Origin: CAWJLS01 sp963843755
GTDB lineage: Bacteria; Acidobacteriota; Thermoanaerobaculia; Multivoradales; DATKCC01
Length of the DNA: 64,000 nt
Assembly (NCBI GenBank): GCA_963843755.1
Contig: CAWJLS010000005.1
Location: 62,001 to 126,000 of the forward strand
Direction: 5' to 3'
Part shown: one piece after another, positions 42,741 through 52,074 of the stretch
Position numbering within the stretch: position 1 is the stretch's first letter
Layout of the letters: every line of letters begins with the position of its first letter
The notes under the pieces: generated by a model
Told to the model about the DNA's origin: nothing
The model's input: the letters and a program-made list of their open reading frames with translations, nothing else
The model's database searches: none
Translations under genes and position numbers: made by a program

Positions 42741-44030
42741 CTAGCCGGTGGGGGAGCGGGGTGCCGAGGGATCGGGGGGAGATCCGGATCGGAGCGCTTC
42801 GCGGAAGACCTCGTCCATCTCCTCGGCCGCCCGGTCCCAGCGGAAGCTCCGTGCGCGCTCGAGCCCCCGCGCCGCCAGCTCGGCCGCGTGCCCGGGCTCG
42901 GAGAGCAGGCGGCGGAGCGCGCCGGCGATGGCGCTGGGGTCCTCGGCGCGGACCGTCAGCCCGGCGTCGCCGACCACCTCGGGCAGGCTCGACCGGTCCG
43001 AGGTCACCACCGGCACGCCGGAGGCCATCGCCTCGGCGACCGGCAGGCCGAACCCCTCGTAGAACGACGGGTAGGCGAACAGGGTGGCGCCGCGGAAGAG
43101 GCGGAGCAGCCGTGGGCGCTCGACCCGGCCGAGAAGCCGGAGGGCGCCCCGATCGCCCTGGTCGGCGAGCGCCGCCTGGATCGACTCGATCCGTTTCACC
43201 AGCCGCTTCGACCGCCAGCCGTACCCGCCGGCGAGGACCAGCGGCGGCGCGCCCGCGTCCTGGTTGCGCAGGGCGAGCCAGGCCTCCACCAGCCCGCCGA
43301 CGTTCTTGCGCGGCTCGAGCGTCCCGGTGTAGAGGATGTAGCCCTCGGGGCAGCCGATCTCCTCGCGGATCGCCGCCAGCTCCTCGGCGTCGGCCGGGCG
43401 GAAGTCGGGGGAGACCCCTTCGCCGATCACCCGCAGCTTGTCGCCGTCTCCGGGCCGTTTGGGTTCGAAGGCCTGGGGGAAGTGAAAGCGAAGGTCCCGG
43501 GCGGTCGCATGGGAGACGGCCACGACCCGGCTGGCCTGCTCGAGCGACCGCGCCAGGAACGGAATCTGGCTCCAGCGGACCTTGGCCCGGTGGGCGTCCG
43601 GCATCAGCAGGACGGTGAGGTCGTGGACCGTCACCACGGAGGGCACCGGGCAGCGCAAGGGGAGGGTCTGGAGCGGCGACCACAGGAGGTCGACGTCGCC
43701 CGCGGCCAGGCGGCGCGGCAGCGTGCGCTGCTGCCAGAGGACGCCGAGCGGCGCCGCCTGGTGCTCCAGGGCGAGGCCCCGGGCGGCGAGCTCCAGGGCG
43801 CCGCGCGGCTCCTGGTGGGCGAGGCCCAGGTAGTCGAACCCGGTGTCGGACCCGGTGCCGAGTCCGGTGCCGAGGCCGGTCGGGTGCTCGGTGCCCTGGG
43901 CGGCGGCCGGGGGTGTCCCGTCAAGTCGATCGACTCGATCGAGCAGGGCCCGGAGCAGCTCCAGGGTGTAGACGCCGATCCCGGTCGCTTCCGGGACGAG
44001 GGCGCGCAGATCGACGGCGACGGTGCTCAC
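42741..44030 (-). CDS. GT4-family glycosyltransferase (3)
   Basis: About 429 residues from GTG at 44030 (VSTVAVDLRALVPEATGIGV). Key blocks are VVTVHDLTVLLMPDAHRAKV, VVAVSHATARDLRFHFP, YILYTGTLEPRKNVGGLVEA and the donor motif YEGFGLPVAEAMASGVPVVT. Near residue 50 a short in-frame repeat gives GLGTGLGTGSDTG. It belongs to the same polysaccharide cluster. A more distant start on the same frame exists but would add unrelated residues. Confidence 0.88.
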   Translation of the reverse strand: MSTVAVDLRALVPEATGIGVYTLELLRALLDRVDRLDGTPPAAAQGTEHPTGLGTGLGTGSDTGFDYLGLAHQEPRGALELAARGLALEHQAAPLGVLWQQRTLPRRLAAGDVDLLWSPLQTLPLRCPVPSVVTVHDLTVLLMPDAHRAKVRWSQIPFLARSLEQASRVVAVSHATARDLRFHFPQAFEPKRPGDGDKLRVIGEGVSPDFRPADAEELAAIREEIGCPEGYILYTGTLEPRKNVGGLVEAWLALRNQDAGAPPLVLAGGYGWRSKRLVKRIESIQAALADQGDRGALRLLGRVERPRLLRLFRGATLFAYPSFYEGFGLPVAEAMASGVPVVTSDRSSLPEVVGDAGLTVRAEDPSAIAGALRRLLSEPGHAAELAARGLERARSFRWDRAAEEMDEVFREALRSGSPPDPSAPRSPTG

Positions 44031-44136
44031 CGGCGCATGATAGCGGCACCTTCTCGGCGGGTGAGACGGCGGGCGGGGGTGGTAGAGTTTGCGGCACCTT
44101 CCTGTCCGTCCAGCTTTCCGAGCGATCGAGACGCCC

Positions 44137-46005
44137 TTGACGATCCCGCGCCGCACCGTCCACCTCTTCGCCACCGGCGTGCTGCTGCTGATCCTCGCCT
44201 GGGCCCTACCGGAACCGCCGGAGCCGGTGGGCAACGAGGCGGCCGTCCTCGGGGCGACCGCCAGCGTCTGGGACGAGGGGGACCTGCGCTTCGACCGCCA
44301 GGACATGGTGCGCGCGGAGCGGGCCTGGAAGGGGAGCGTCCGGGGATTGCGGCTGGTCGAGCGGCCCGATCTGACCGGTGGGGCGACCGACGGGGCCTCC
44401 GGCGAGACCGCCCCGGTCTACGCCACCCCGTTCCTCTACCCGGTGGTGGCGGCGCCGGTCTACGGCCTGCTTGGGCCGCGCGGCCTGCGGGTTCTGGACG
44501 CCGCGCTCTACCTGATGGTCTTCTGGGTCGCCTGGAACCTGCTCGGCCACCCCAAGGGCTGCCGGCGGTTGCCCCGCAGCGGCCTGATCCTGACCGCGTT
44601 CTTCTTCGCCTCGGCCGCCCTGGCTCATTCCCTGACCCTGACCCCGACCGCGTTCGAGACGGCGGCGCTGTTCGTCGGCCTCGCCCTCTGGTGCCGGGTC
44701 CGCGAAGGGCTGCTCTGGGGGCACCGCGAGGTGCTGCCGCTGGCGATCGCGGGGTTGCTCGTGGCGGCCGCCTTCGCCGTCGAGCCGGCCCTCGGCATCT
44801 TCGCCCTGCCGCCGATGATCGACCTGCTCTGGTCGCGGCGGTTCAAGGCGGCATTGGCGTTCACCGTGACCGCGGTCCTGGCCGGCGCGCTCGCGGTCCA
44901 CGCCCAGCAGGCGCTGACCGGCCCGGTCGAGTGGACCTGGGGCTGGGGCCTGGCGACGGAAGCCCGGGTCTACGACGGCGTGCTGCCGTTCGAGGCCGGC
45001 CCTGCTCCGCGGGCTGTCCAGGCTGGGCAGTCTGGGCCAGCCATCCAGCCCGGCCAGGCCGACCGTACCGTCCCCGCTGCCGCCGAGCCCGTGCGCCCGA
45101 CGTCCCTGCTGCGCAGCCTGCGAGACCTGGTGATCGGACGCCACGTCGGCCTGGTGCCGTACTTCCCGTTCGCCGTCTTCGCCCTCGTCCTCTACCTGGT
45201 CGACCTGCGCCGCCCGGGGGGGAGGACGCGCCACCTGATGGCGGCCGCGCTGCTGGTCTACCTGGTCGCCGTGGCGACCTGCCTGCCGGAGGTGGCCACG
45301 GCACCTGCCGCGCCGGGGCTGGCGGTGCTCGCCGCCGTCTACCCCCTGTTCCTCTTCCTGCCGTGGCGCCTGCGGGCGGGGCCGGCCGTGCTGCTGCCGT
45401 TCGCAGCCGCCGGCCTGTGGACGGCGCCGGCGCTGCTCATCTCGTTCCAGCCGCGGGTGCCGGAGGCGGTGCTCGAGCTCCCGGCCCGCGGCCCGACCTA
45501 CCGGCCGCTGCCGCTCGAGGTCTCCCTCCTGATCAACAGCCGCCTGCCGGGCTTCGCCGCCTACGAGCTCCCGGCGGCGAAGGGGCAGGGGGTCTGGCTG
45601 GTGCCGAGGGAGGTGTTCTTCCATACCGAGCCCAACCCGGAGGGGGTGTGGACCCGGGGCGCCTCCCGCGCCGAGGTCTACGTGGTGGTCCCGGCTTCCC
45701 AGGCGGCCGACGGGCTGCCGGCGATCCGGTTCGAGGCACGCTCGATCGCGGCGGAGAACGTGCTGACGGTCGAGGACGCCGACGGCCGGACCGTCGTCCG
45801 CTTCGACAGCGAGGCCAAGCGCCGGGGGACGCCGGTGACGGTCCGGCCGGTGCCGGTGGCCCGGCTGGAGCCGACCGGGGAGGGAGAGACGGCCCACGTC
45901 CTCGGCCGCTTCACCCTGACGTCGAGCGGCGGCGCCGTGCCGGCCCACGTCGATCCGGCGAGCAACGATCCGCGGTACCTGGGGACGTTCCTGGCGTTCG
46001 AGTAG
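44137..46005 (+). CDS. Multi-pass membrane protein, possible polysaccharide-cluster glycosyltransferase/oligosaccharide handling
   Basis: About 622 residues from TTG at 44137, chosen because it begins just before the first membrane helix (VHLFATGVLLLILAWAL); a TTG at 44089 is also in frame but directly abuts a -10-like TAGAGT (44083-44088). Some 9-10 membrane helices follow, with an early exported loop that contains AVLGATASVWDEGDLRFDRQ, similar in place to the acceptor loop of GT-C enzymes. The last 170 residues are a soluble exported beta domain (VWLVPREVFFHTEPNPEGVW). A tandem-like Gln/Pro/Gly stretch (AVQAGQSGPAIQPGQADRT) lies near residue 293. No family named with confidence; a GT-C-like enzyme is a guess from topology. 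Confidence 0.6.
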   Translation: MTIPRRTVHLFATGVLLLILAWALPEPPEPVGNEAAVLGATASVWDEGDLRFDRQDMVRAERAWKGSVRGLRLVERPDLTGGATDGASGETAPVYATPFLYPVVAAPVYGLLGPRGLRVLDAALYLMVFWVAWNLLGHPKGCRRLPRSGLILTAFFFASAALAHSLTLTPTAFETAALFVGLALWCRVREGLLWGHREVLPLAIAGLLVAAAFAVEPALGIFALPPMIDLLWSRRFKAALAFTVTAVLAGALAVHAQQALTGPVEWTWGWGLATEARVYDGVLPFEAGPAPRAVQAGQSGPAIQPGQADRTVPAAAEPVRPTSLLRSLRDLVIGRHVGLVPYFPFAVFALVLYLVDLRRPGGRTRHLMAAALLVYLVAVATCLPEVATAPAAPGLAVLAAVYPLFLFLPWRLRAGPAVLLPFAAAGLWTAPALLISFQPRVPEAVLELPARGPTYRPLPLEVSLLINSRLPGFAAYELPAAKGQGVWLVPREVFFHTEPNPEGVWTRGASRAEVYVVVPASQAADGLPAIRFEARSIAAENVLTVEDADGRTVVRFDSEAKRRGTPVTVRPVPVARLEPTGEGETAHVLGRFTLTSSGGAVPAHVDPASNDPRYLGTFLAFE

Positions 46006-46018
46006 CGGGGGGGGGTGG

Positions 46019-46118
46019 CTGGATCTCCCCTCCAAACCCCCCAACCCCCCTTCCTCAGTCAACTGGAACGGCCGGCCAGGGCCGGCCTGTGGGGGGGAAG
46101 GGGACGCCCCCTACCGGG
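46019..46118 (+). repeat. Dispersed GC-rich intergenic repeat, copy 1
   Basis: Starts CTGGATC then CCCCTCCAAACCCCCC and ends GGGGACGCCCCCTACCGGG. Between these it has an inverted repeat GGCCGGC...GCCGGCC that could form a hairpin. It lies between the 3' ends of convergent genes (46005 plus, 46156 minus), where it might act as a bidirectional terminator. Copies 2 and 3 are at 47632-47715 (inverted) and 58231-58328. Confidence 0.7.
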
Positions 46119-46155
46119 CGTCGTGGCGTTGACGGTGGTCGTCGCTTCTACGGTG

Positions 46156-47478
46156 TCAGGGCGGGGCTTGCTGGGCGGCGGTGCGGAAGACTTCGAGGTG
46201 TTGCTCGGCGGAGCGGTCCCAGGTGAAGGAGGCCGCGCGGCGCGGGCCGGCCTCGCGCAGGCGCGCCGCGAGCGCGGGGTCGTCGAGCAGCCGGGCGACG
46301 GCCGCGGCCCAGCGGTCGGGTCGGGTCGGCGGGGCGTAGAGCGCCGCGTCGCCCGCCACCTCCCTGAGCACCGGCAGGTCGCTCGCCACCACCGGCGTCC
46401 CCGCGGCCAGCGCTTCGAGGACCGGCAGGCCGAACCCTTCGTAGAGCGACGGGAAGGCGAGCAGGGCGGCTCCGCGGTAGAGGGCGGCGAGCTCGGCGTT
46501 CGAGACGTAGCCCGGCTGGACGATCCACCCTTGTCGCGTGCCTTCGTCGAGTGCGCGCCGGAGCTCCTCGTCCTTCCAGCCGGACCGGCCGCACAGGACG
46601 AGCGACGGCGCGTCCGGGTGGTGGTGCCGGAGGGTGTGCCAGGCGGCGAGCAGGGTCTCCAGGTTCTTGCGCGGCTCGAGGGTGCCGACGAACAGGGCGT
46701 AGCGCTCCGGCGCCCACGAGGGAGTCTCCGCGGTGCCCAGCCCGGCCCGCTGTCCGGGTCCGTGGTGGATCGCCCGGATGCGCTCCGCGGGCAGCAGGCC
46801 GGCTTCCGCGATCTCGCCCCGGACCGCCTCCGTGGGCGTCACCACCCGGGCGGCGTTGCGCAGGGTCCGGGGGAGGTGGCGGGAGAGCAGGTCGAGGGTC
46901 GCCTCGCCGACCGTCCACGACAGGTGGCGGAAGGCGAGGTCGTGGACGGTCGCCACCAGGCGGGCGCCGGCCAGCTCGATCGCCGGCTCGAAGCGGCGGG
47001 GCGGGAAGAAGTTGGGGGCGAACACCACCTGGTTGCCGTCGGCGGCGATCAGCAGCGGGCGCAGGCGGCGCAGCAGGTGGGCGACCCAGTGGCGGGGAAG
47101 CACCAGATCTTCGGGCACCGGGTAGCGCACCGCTTCGATCGCCGGACCTTCGGGGAGCGCCACCACCGGTTCCGGCCCGCCGGGCACCTGGACCAGGTCT
47201 TCTCCGTAGAGCCGGAGCCGGAGGTCGTCCCGGGGGCCCAGATGATGGAGAACCCGGTCGAGATACCAGCCGACGCCGGTCAGCGGCTCCCAGTAGGCGG
47301 CCACGTCGACGGCGACGGTCAGCCGCGGCTCGTCCCGGCGGCAGCGGATCGCGCCCACCAGGCCCGCCAGCCACCGCCAGGAGGCGGCCACGTGGCTCGG
47401 ACGGAGGCGGAGGAGCTTGCTCCGAACGCGCCGGTAGGGCGGACCGAAGAGGCGTTTCCAGAGCGGTTTGGCCGGCAT
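46156..47478 (-). CDS. GT4-family glycosyltransferase (4)
   Basis: 440 residues. A basic N-terminal helix (KRLFGPPYRRVRSKLLRLR) may hold it at the membrane. GT-B blocks are AVDVAAYWEPLTGVGWYLDR, VATVHDLAFRHLSW, VVTPTEAVRGEIAEAG, YALFVGTLEPRKNLETLLAA and YEGFGLPVLEALAAGTPVVA. It sits apart from the other three by one membrane-protein gene and on the same strand as them. Acceptor and donor unknown. Confidence 0.9.
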   Translation of the reverse strand: MPAKPLWKRLFGPPYRRVRSKLLRLRPSHVAASWRWLAGLVGAIRCRRDEPRLTVAVDVAAYWEPLTGVGWYLDRVLHHLGPRDDLRLRLYGEDLVQVPGGPEPVVALPEGPAIEAVRYPVPEDLVLPRHWVAHLLRRLRPLLIAADGNQVVFAPNFFPPRRFEPAIELAGARLVATVHDLAFRHLSWTVGEATLDLLSRHLPRTLRNAARVVTPTEAVRGEIAEAGLLPAERIRAIHHGPGQRAGLGTAETPSWAPERYALFVGTLEPRKNLETLLAAWHTLRHHHPDAPSLVLCGRSGWKDEELRRALDEGTRQGWIVQPGYVSNAELAALYRGAALLAFPSLYEGFGLPVLEALAAGTPVVASDLPVLREVAGDAALYAPPTRPDRWAAAVARLLDDPALAARLREAGPRRAASFTWDRSAEQHLEVFRTAAQQAPP

Positions 47479-47831
47479 CGCCGGGCGATCTTACCCGCGC
47501 TTGTCTGTGGAGGCACTTCGCGTCCGATTCAGGAATCCCCGAGCGCGAGAGGATGTTACGGCTATCCGGTCCCGCCGACCCCTCCTCGATTGGACGAGCT
47601 CCGCCGCAAGCCGGCAAGACCCCGGGAGGGGGCGTCCCCTTCCCCCCGGAGGGCCCGAAGGGGATCGAGGGGATGGGGGGCGATCCAGTGGATCATCCAG
47701 GTCGATCGGAGCGGCGGAGCTGGCGACGTGGGAAACTCGCTCAGTCGTCACGACCTCAGCCCCAGTGCCGTTGACACACTGCCGAGCGCCGGATAGTCTC
47801 ATCGTTCTGTCTGCTTGACTGGACCCGTTCT
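47479..47831. other. 353-bp divergent intergenic region with dispersed repeat copy 2
   Basis: Separates the glycosyltransferase (minus) and yceD (plus). It holds repeat copy 2 (47632-47715). Short open frames here are not supported by ribosome sites. No confident promoter was picked. Confidence 0.6.
47632..47715 (-). repeat. Dispersed GC-rich intergenic repeat, copy 2 (inverted)
   Basis: Its reverse complement begins CCGCTCCGATCGACC, continues through CTGGATCGCCCC and ends GGGGACGCCCCCTCCCGG. The beginning matches copy 3 closely and the end matches copies 1 and 3. Confidence 0.7.
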
Positions 47832-48371
47832 ATGAAAATTCGTCTGGAAGAGATCGGCGACGAGCCGTACACCTGGGAGGCCGACGAGACGATCGCCGCA
47901 TCGTCCCTCGACCGCGAAGAGATTCTCGAGCTGACCCCCGTCACGTGGCGGGGCCAGATCGATCGGCTGGACGACGGGTTCCTGCTGCGGGCGGACCTCG
48001 CCTACGGACAGACCCTCGCCTGCCAGCGCTGTCTCCGGCCGGTTCCCAGCCGGGTGGAGGAGCGGGTCGAGCTCCTGCTCGTCGAGCACGAGCGGGGAGC
48101 GGAGGCAGAGGAGCGGGAGCTGGAAGAGGAGGATCTGGGGATCGTGGTGGTCGACAGGCGGGAGGTGGACCTCCTGCCGATCCTCGAAGAGCAGATGCAG
48201 CTCAACGTCCCCATGCGTCCCCTCTGCAAGGAAGACTGCGCCGGGCTCTGCCCGGTCTGCGGGGCCGATCTCAACGACGGCGACTGCGGTTGCCGCCGCC
48301 AGACGGAGGACCCCCGGTGGGCCGGCCTCGCCGCGTTGCGCGACAGCCTGCCCGACGCCCCGAGCAAGTGA
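47832..48371 (+). CDS. yceD: YceD/DUF177 family metal-binding-motif protein
   Basis: 179 residues. DUF177 features are LACQRCLRPVPSRVEERVEL (Cys64, Cys67) and a C-terminal CKEDCAGLCPVCGADLNDGD motif, which gives a likely zinc site. The family is linked to ribosomal 23S rRNA or L32 biogenesis and is almost always encoded just upstream of rpmF, as here (142 bp apart). Confidence 0.93.
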   Translation: MKIRLEEIGDEPYTWEADETIAASSLDREEILELTPVTWRGQIDRLDDGFLLRADLAYGQTLACQRCLRPVPSRVEERVELLLVEHERGAEAEERELEEEDLGIVVVDRREVDLLPILEEQMQLNVPMRPLCKEDCAGLCPVCGADLNDGDCGCRRQTEDPRWAGLAALRDSLPDAPSK

Positions 48372-48513
48372 TCCCCGGGGTGTCCGCCGCGCCCCGCGGG
48401 GCGCGGCGGGAGAGCCCGGGCGGGTGTGCCGCCTGGTTCGGCTGTACTGGCACCAGGCGCTGCCAGACACGGAACGTACGACTCAGAACCGACTGACATC
48501 GAGGATACGACTC

Positions 48514-48699
48514 ATGGCCAATCCGAAGCGACGGCACTCGCAGGCCCGACGGGACAAGCGCCGTGCCCACGACGCCCTGCGCCGCCCCGCCGGCTCCCTG
48601 TGCGAGCACTGCGGCGAAGCGAAGCTCCCCCATCGCGTCTGCCCCCACTGCGGTCACTACCGCGGACGCGAAGTCCTCGAGGTCGAAGAGACCCTCTGA
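48514..48699 (+). CDS. rpmF: 50S ribosomal protein L32
   Basis: 61 residues, complete. N-terminus MANPKRRHSQARRDKRRAH is the L32 signature. A zinc ribbon is formed by Cys30, Cys33, Cys43 and Cys46 (LCEHCG, VCPHCG), so this is the zinc-binding (C+) form. The gene is followed by plsX, a conserved link between ribosome and membrane-lipid synthesis. Confidence 0.97.
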   Translation: MANPKRRHSQARRDKRRAHDALRRPAGSLCEHCGEAKLPHRVCPHCGHYRGREVLEVEETL

Positions 48700-48745
48700 C
48701 ATCGGCCTGCGAGGCCGGCTGAGCCGCTCCGGCTAGCCCACGCCC

Positions 48746-49849
48746 GTGCCCGAGCTCCCCTTGCGGATCGCGGTCGACGCCATGGGCGGGGACGAAGCCC
48801 CCGCCCGGGTCGTCGAGGGCTGCCTGCTGGCGGCGGCCGAGGGAGGGCTGCATCTGCTCCTGGTCGGCCGCCGGCCGGAGATCGAGGCGGAGCTCACCCG
48901 GGTCGCCGGGTGCCCGCCGAGCGAGCTCCTGAGCGACGGGCCGTCGGGGGCCGCCCCGTGCGAGGGGCTGGAGATCGTCGAGGCCGAGGAGGTCGTGGCG
49001 ATGGACGAGCCCGCGGTGACGCCGCTCCGGCGCAAGCCGCGCTCGTCGATCCGCGTCTGCGTCGAGCTGGTCAAGGAGGGCAAGGCCGAGGCCCTGGTCT
49101 CCGCCGGCAACACCGGCGCCTCCATGGCGGCCGCCAAGGTCGTGCTCGGCACCGTGCCGGGGGTCGATCGGCCGGCCCTGGCGGCGGTGATTCCGAACGC
49201 CCGCGGCCGCACCGTGCTCCTCGACGTGGGCGCCAACGTCGACAGCCGTCCGTCCCAGCTTCGCGAGTTCGCGATCATGGGCCACTCCTACGCCCGCGAG
49301 GTGCTCGGCATCGACCGGCCGCGCCTCGGCCTGCTGTCGATCGGCGAGGAGGCGACCAAGGGCTCCGACCTGACCCGCGAGGTCTTCCAGGTGCTCCAGG
49401 AGACGGAGCTCGAGTTCATCGGCAACGTCGAGGGGGGCGACATCTTCTCCGGCAAGGCCGACGTGGTGGTCTGCGACGGGTTCGTCGGCAACGCCGTGCT
49501 CAAGAGCGCCGAAGCCCTGGCCGACCTGGCATCGCGCATGCTGCGGGACGAGATCGACGCCACCTGGCGGAGCCGCATCGGCTACCTGTTGGTTCGCCCG
49601 GCGATCGAGCGCTTCACCGAGAGCACCGACTACGCCGAGTACGGCGCGGCACCGCTCCTGGGGGTCGACGGCGGCTGCTTCGTCGCCCACGGCCGGTCGA
49701 ACCCGAAGGCCATCCGGAGCGCCATCCGCCGGGCGGCGGAGTTCACCAGGGCCCGCGTCCATGAGAAGATTCGCGACCGCGTGGCGGAGCTGCACGACCG
49801 GGAGCAGCGCGTGATGAGCGCCCCGGTGCCCGCCCCCTCGACGACCTGA
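48746..49849 (+). CDS. plsX: Phosphate acyltransferase PlsX
   Basis: 367 residues from GTG at 48746. It makes acyl-phosphate from acyl-ACP for phospholipid synthesis at the membrane surface. Family blocks are RIAVDAMGGDEAPARVVEGC, ALVSAGNTGASMAAAKVVLG, RPALAAVIPNARGRTVLLDV, LLSIGEEATKGSDLTREVFQ and VEGGDIFSGKADVVVCDGFV. The last 25 residues exceed the usual end. FabD follows after 27 bp; the fabH gene that normally lies between them is missing. Confidence 0.96.
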   Translation: MPELPLRIAVDAMGGDEAPARVVEGCLLAAAEGGLHLLLVGRRPEIEAELTRVAGCPPSELLSDGPSGAAPCEGLEIVEAEEVVAMDEPAVTPLRRKPRSSIRVCVELVKEGKAEALVSAGNTGASMAAAKVVLGTVPGVDRPALAAVIPNARGRTVLLDVGANVDSRPSQLREFAIMGHSYAREVLGIDRPRLGLLSIGEEATKGSDLTREVFQVLQETELEFIGNVEGGDIFSGKADVVVCDGFVGNAVLKSAEALADLASRMLRDEIDATWRSRIGYLLVRPAIERFTESTDYAEYGAAPLLGVDGGCFVAHGRSNPKAIRSAIRRAAEFTRARVHEKIRDRVAELHDREQRVMSAPVPAPSTT

Positions 49850-49876
49850 TCGACGACCCGACGAGCGAGACCCGCC

Positions 49877-50860
49877 ATGACCGAGAGCACTCCGCCTCCC
49901 TCGACGACCCCCGACCGCTTCGCCTTCGTCTTCCCCGGCCAGGGGTCGCAGAAGGTCGGCATGGGGCGCGACTGGGCCGAGGCCTTCCCCGAGGCCCGGG
50001 CCGTCTTCGACGAGGCCGACCGCGTCCTCGGCTTCTCCCTCTCGGCACTGTGCTGGGACGGCCCCGAGGACGAGCTCACCCTGACCGCCAACCTGCAGCC
50101 GGCGCTGCTGGCGACCTCGGTCGCCGTGCTGCGCGCCGTCGAGACCACCGGCGTCGCTCCGGTCGCCGTCGCCGGCCACAGCCTGGGCGAGTACTCGGCC
50201 CTGGTGGCCGCCGGCAGCCTGGAGCTGGCCGACGCGCTGCGCCTGGTCCGCCGCCGGGGCGAGCTGATGCAGGAGGCGGTGCCGGTGGGGGAGGGGGCGA
50301 TGGCGGCGATCCTGGCCCTGGAGGACGCCGAGGTGGAACGGATCGTCGCCGAGGCCGCCCCGGCCGGCGAGGGGCAGGTGCTCGCCGTGGCGAACAAGAA
50401 CGCCCCCGGCCAGGTGGTCATCGCCGGCCACGTCGCGGCGGTCGAGCGGGCGGTCGAGCTGGCCAAGGAGCAGCGCGGCAAGGCCCGCATGCTGCCGGTG
50501 TCGGCGCCGTTCCACTGCCCGCTGATGGAGCCGGCCCGCGCGGGGCTCGCGCCGCTGCTCGCCGAGACCCGGTTCGCCGATCCCGCCGTACCGGTGGTGA
50601 GCAACGTCGACGCCGCCCCGGTCACCTCCGGCGACGCGGCCCGGGACGCCCTCGTCCGGCAGGTCGACGGCACCGTCCGCTGGGTCGAATCGATCGAGTG
50701 GATGACCGACCGGGCGGGCGTCACCGCGTTCGTCGAGGTCGGGCCGGGCAACGTGCTGTCCGGCATGATCCGCCGCATCCGCCCGGACGCGACGCGCCAC
50801 TCGCTCAAAGGGCCGGACGCCCTCGGCGACCTGACCGTGTCGGCCGAGCCGGCCGCGTGA
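49877..50860 (+). CDS. fabD: Malonyl-CoA:ACP transacylase
   Basis: 327 residues. It loads malonyl groups onto ACP for chain elongation. Nucleophile Ser102 lies in AGHSLGEYSAL, catalytic His214 in VSAPFHCPLM, and FVFPGQGSQKVGMGRDW opens the fold; NKNAPGQVVIAGH is also typical. The first 12 residues are a Pro/Ser/Thr-rich extension. The next gene, fabG, begins 23 bp downstream. Confidence 0.96.
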   Translation: MTESTPPPSTTPDRFAFVFPGQGSQKVGMGRDWAEAFPEARAVFDEADRVLGFSLSALCWDGPEDELTLTANLQPALLATSVAVLRAVETTGVAPVAVAGHSLGEYSALVAAGSLELADALRLVRRRGELMQEAVPVGEGAMAAILALEDAEVERIVAEAAPAGEGQVLAVANKNAPGQVVIAGHVAAVERAVELAKEQRGKARMLPVSAPFHCPLMEPARAGLAPLLAETRFADPAVPVVSNVDAAPVTSGDAARDALVRQVDGTVRWVESIEWMTDRAGVTAFVEVGPGNVLSGMIRRIRPDATRHSLKGPDALGDLTVSAEPAA

Positions 50861-50883
50861 CCCACCGAACAGGAGACCAGACC

Positions 50884-51627
50884 ATGTTCCGATTGGACGG
50901 CAAGACCGCTCTCGTGACCGGCGCGTCGCGAGGCATCGGCGAGGCCGCGGCCCGCCAGCTCGCGGCCCACGGGGCCCGTACCATCCTGGCGGCGCGCAGC
51001 GTCGAGAAGCTCGAGGATCTGGCCGAGGAGATCCTGGCCGCCGGCGGCGAAGCCTACGCCCTGGCCCTCGACCTGTCGGCGCCGGAGGCCGTGCCGGAGG
51101 CGCTCTCCGCACTGCCGGAGGAGTGGCAGGACGTGGACATCCTGGTCAACAACGCCGGCATCACCGCCGACAACCTGCTCGCCCGCCTGCCGCTCGACGA
51201 CTGGAACCGGGTGCTGACGACCAACCTGACCGGCGCCTACGCCGTGACCAAGGAGCTGATCCGCGGCATGATGCGGCGGCGCTGGGGGCGGATCATCTCG
51301 GTCTCGTCGGTGGTCGGCCTGATGGGCAACCCGGGGCAGGCCAACTACGCCGCATCGAAGGCCGGCCTGGTCGGCTTCTCCAAGTCGCTCGCCAAGGAGC
51401 TCGGCAGCCGCAACATCACGGTCAACGTGGTGGCGCCCGGCTACATCGAGACCGCCATGACCGAAGGGCTGCCGGAGGACACTCAGAAAGCGCTCAAGAG
51501 CTCGATCCCGCTGCGGCGCCTCGGCGTCCCCGACGACGTGGCCTACTCGGTGCTCTTCCTGGCGAGTGAAGAAGGCGGGTATATTACGGGGCATACGCTC
51601 AACGTCTCCGGGGGGCTCTACATCTAG
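50884..51627 (+). CDS. fabG: 3-oxoacyl-ACP reductase
   Basis: 247 residues from ATG 50884, with CAGGAGA just upstream. NADPH-dependent short-chain reductase: GASRGIG (13-19), NNAG (89-92), catalytic Ser142 (ISVSSVVG), Tyr155 and Lys159 (NYAASKAG). VVAPGYIETAMTEGLP is the usual FabG loop. It carries out the first reduction of each elongation cycle. A 170-bp gap follows before acpP, which may hold a separate promoter for that abundant protein. Confidence 0.96.
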   Translation: MFRLDGKTALVTGASRGIGEAAARQLAAHGARTILAARSVEKLEDLAEEILAAGGEAYALALDLSAPEAVPEALSALPEEWQDVDILVNNAGITADNLLARLPLDDWNRVLTTNLTGAYAVTKELIRGMMRRRWGRIISVSSVVGLMGNPGQANYAASKAGLVGFSKSLAKELGSRNITVNVVAPGYIETAMTEGLPEDTQKALKSSIPLRRLGVPDDVAYSVLFLASEEGGYITGHTLNVSGGLYI

Positions 51628-51797
51628 ATCTCCCAGGATTTCCGGGTGCGGCGCGCGGCCCACCGGCCGGCGTTGGCACCGGCTTTCCCGATGGACGCTC
51701 CGGTTGCGGTTGTGCTAGAACGGGGCGTTCCGGGACCGACATCTCAACCACGACACAACGAAGTCAGGACCGACGTCAGATCGAAGGAGGAGTTCCA

Positions 51798-52043
51798 ATG
51801 TCTGCCATTCAGGACAAGGTCAAGAGCATCATCGTCGAGCAGCTCGGCGTCGACGAGGACGAGGTCACCCTGGACGCCAGCTTCACCGATGACCTGGGCG
51901 CCGACTCGCTCGACATCGTCGAGCTCGTGATGGCGTTCGAGGAGGAGTTCTCGATCGAGATCCCCGACGAGGAAGCGGAGAACATCTCGCGGGTGCGCGA
52001 GGCCGTCGACTACATCGAGAAGCACGCCAAAGAGGACGACTGA
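51798..52043 (+). CDS. acpP: Acyl carrier protein
   Basis: 81 residues, very acidic. Ser37 in LGADSLDIVE is the 4'-phosphopantetheine site. The ribosome site AAGGAGGAG (51784-51792) is strong. It carries the growing acyl chain between the fab enzymes encoded around it. Confidence 0.97.
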   Translation: MSAIQDKVKSIIVEQLGVDEDEVTLDASFTDDLGADSLDIVELVMAFEEEFSIEIPDEEAENISRVREAVDYIEKHAKEDD

Positions 52044-52074
52044 GTCTCCGACCGTTCGCGAGGGGAGGACGTTC